The notes under the pieces are model-generated. The model did no database searches. It had not been told where the DNA came from and saw only the letters and a list, made by a program, of their open reading frames with translations. This document shows, piece by piece, positions 63,916 to 64,000 of a stretch of DNA of 64,000 nucleotides (its first letter is position 1; each line of letters opens with the position of its first letter). Position numbers and translations under genes: made by a program. The DNA is from Doris montereyensis (Eukaryota > Mollusca > Gastropoda > Nudibranchia > Dorididae), in the NCBI GenBank assembly GCA_037039925.1, contig JAXRKP010000632.1, positions 1-64,000 of the forward strand. Reading direction: 5' to 3'.

Positions 63916-64000
63916 CCCTTCTATAATAGAAAATTCCACTGTCCTTTTAAGGTAAAATGACGTAGTAAATGCTCAAGTATATAGTGAAGTAACAGCCAAT

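Overview
This is eukaryotic, AT-rich, extremely repeat-dense animal DNA. There are no operons, ribosome-binding sites or prokaryotic genes. Genes appear only as short exons with GT/AG junctions in long introns. LINE, Tc1-like and tRNA-SINE remnants, long (CT)n/(AAT)n arrays and abundant TAGATCTAGA-type AT-rich spacers suggest a mollusc, probably a gastropod. The species assignment is inference.

The main gene is a plus-strand SLC13-family (Na+/di- or tricarboxylate, INDY-type) symporter running from about 20.0 kb to 55.1 kb. I recover exons at 19994-20109, 24102-24229, 30268-30343, 31077-31235, 36750-36878, 40137-40249, 45157-45283, 47454-47615, two alternative copies of the next exon (53609-53755 and 54926-55080) and a terminal exon near 54103-54239. 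Adjoining intron phases agree at nearly every junction, which supports the chain strongly. The N-terminal exons are not in the window. A segment of roughly 60-80 residues expected between the 36.8 kb and 40.1 kb exons is not visible. Three exons carry small indels that break the frame. A second gene begins at the right edge: 63356-63509 is the N-terminal exon of a citron-kinase-like protein.

Most of the remaining sequence is tandem repeats. From left to right the minisatellites are: 32 bp (5.4-13.0 kb), 43 bp (14.6-15.5), 24 bp (17.0-19.85), 67 bp (20.3-23.0), about 98 bp (25.7-26.8), 31 bp (31.9-33.2), 17 bp (33.2-34.2), 43 bp (40.9-41.6), about 75 bp (41.7-42.1), 40 bp (42.5-43.4), 31 bp (44.3-45.1), about 84 bp (45.3-46.6), 40 bp (47.6-48.06), 18/36 bp (48.3-51.3) and 55 bp (52.9-53.5). 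Broken mobile elements lie between them: a transposase-like ORF, five LINE pieces, one Tc1-like piece and several tRNA-SINEs.

The most unusual signal is that several minisatellites were seeded by exon-intron junctions of the SLC13 gene. The repeat unit carries the last bases of the exon plus its splice donor (exons at 24.2, 45.28 and 47.6 kb) or the start of the terminal exon (54.1 kb). Two more were seeded inside the ORF of a LINE. One such array preserves the base whose loss frameshifts its parent exon. The same region (52.9-55.1 kb) looks scrambled, so real local duplication has to be separated from assembly error.
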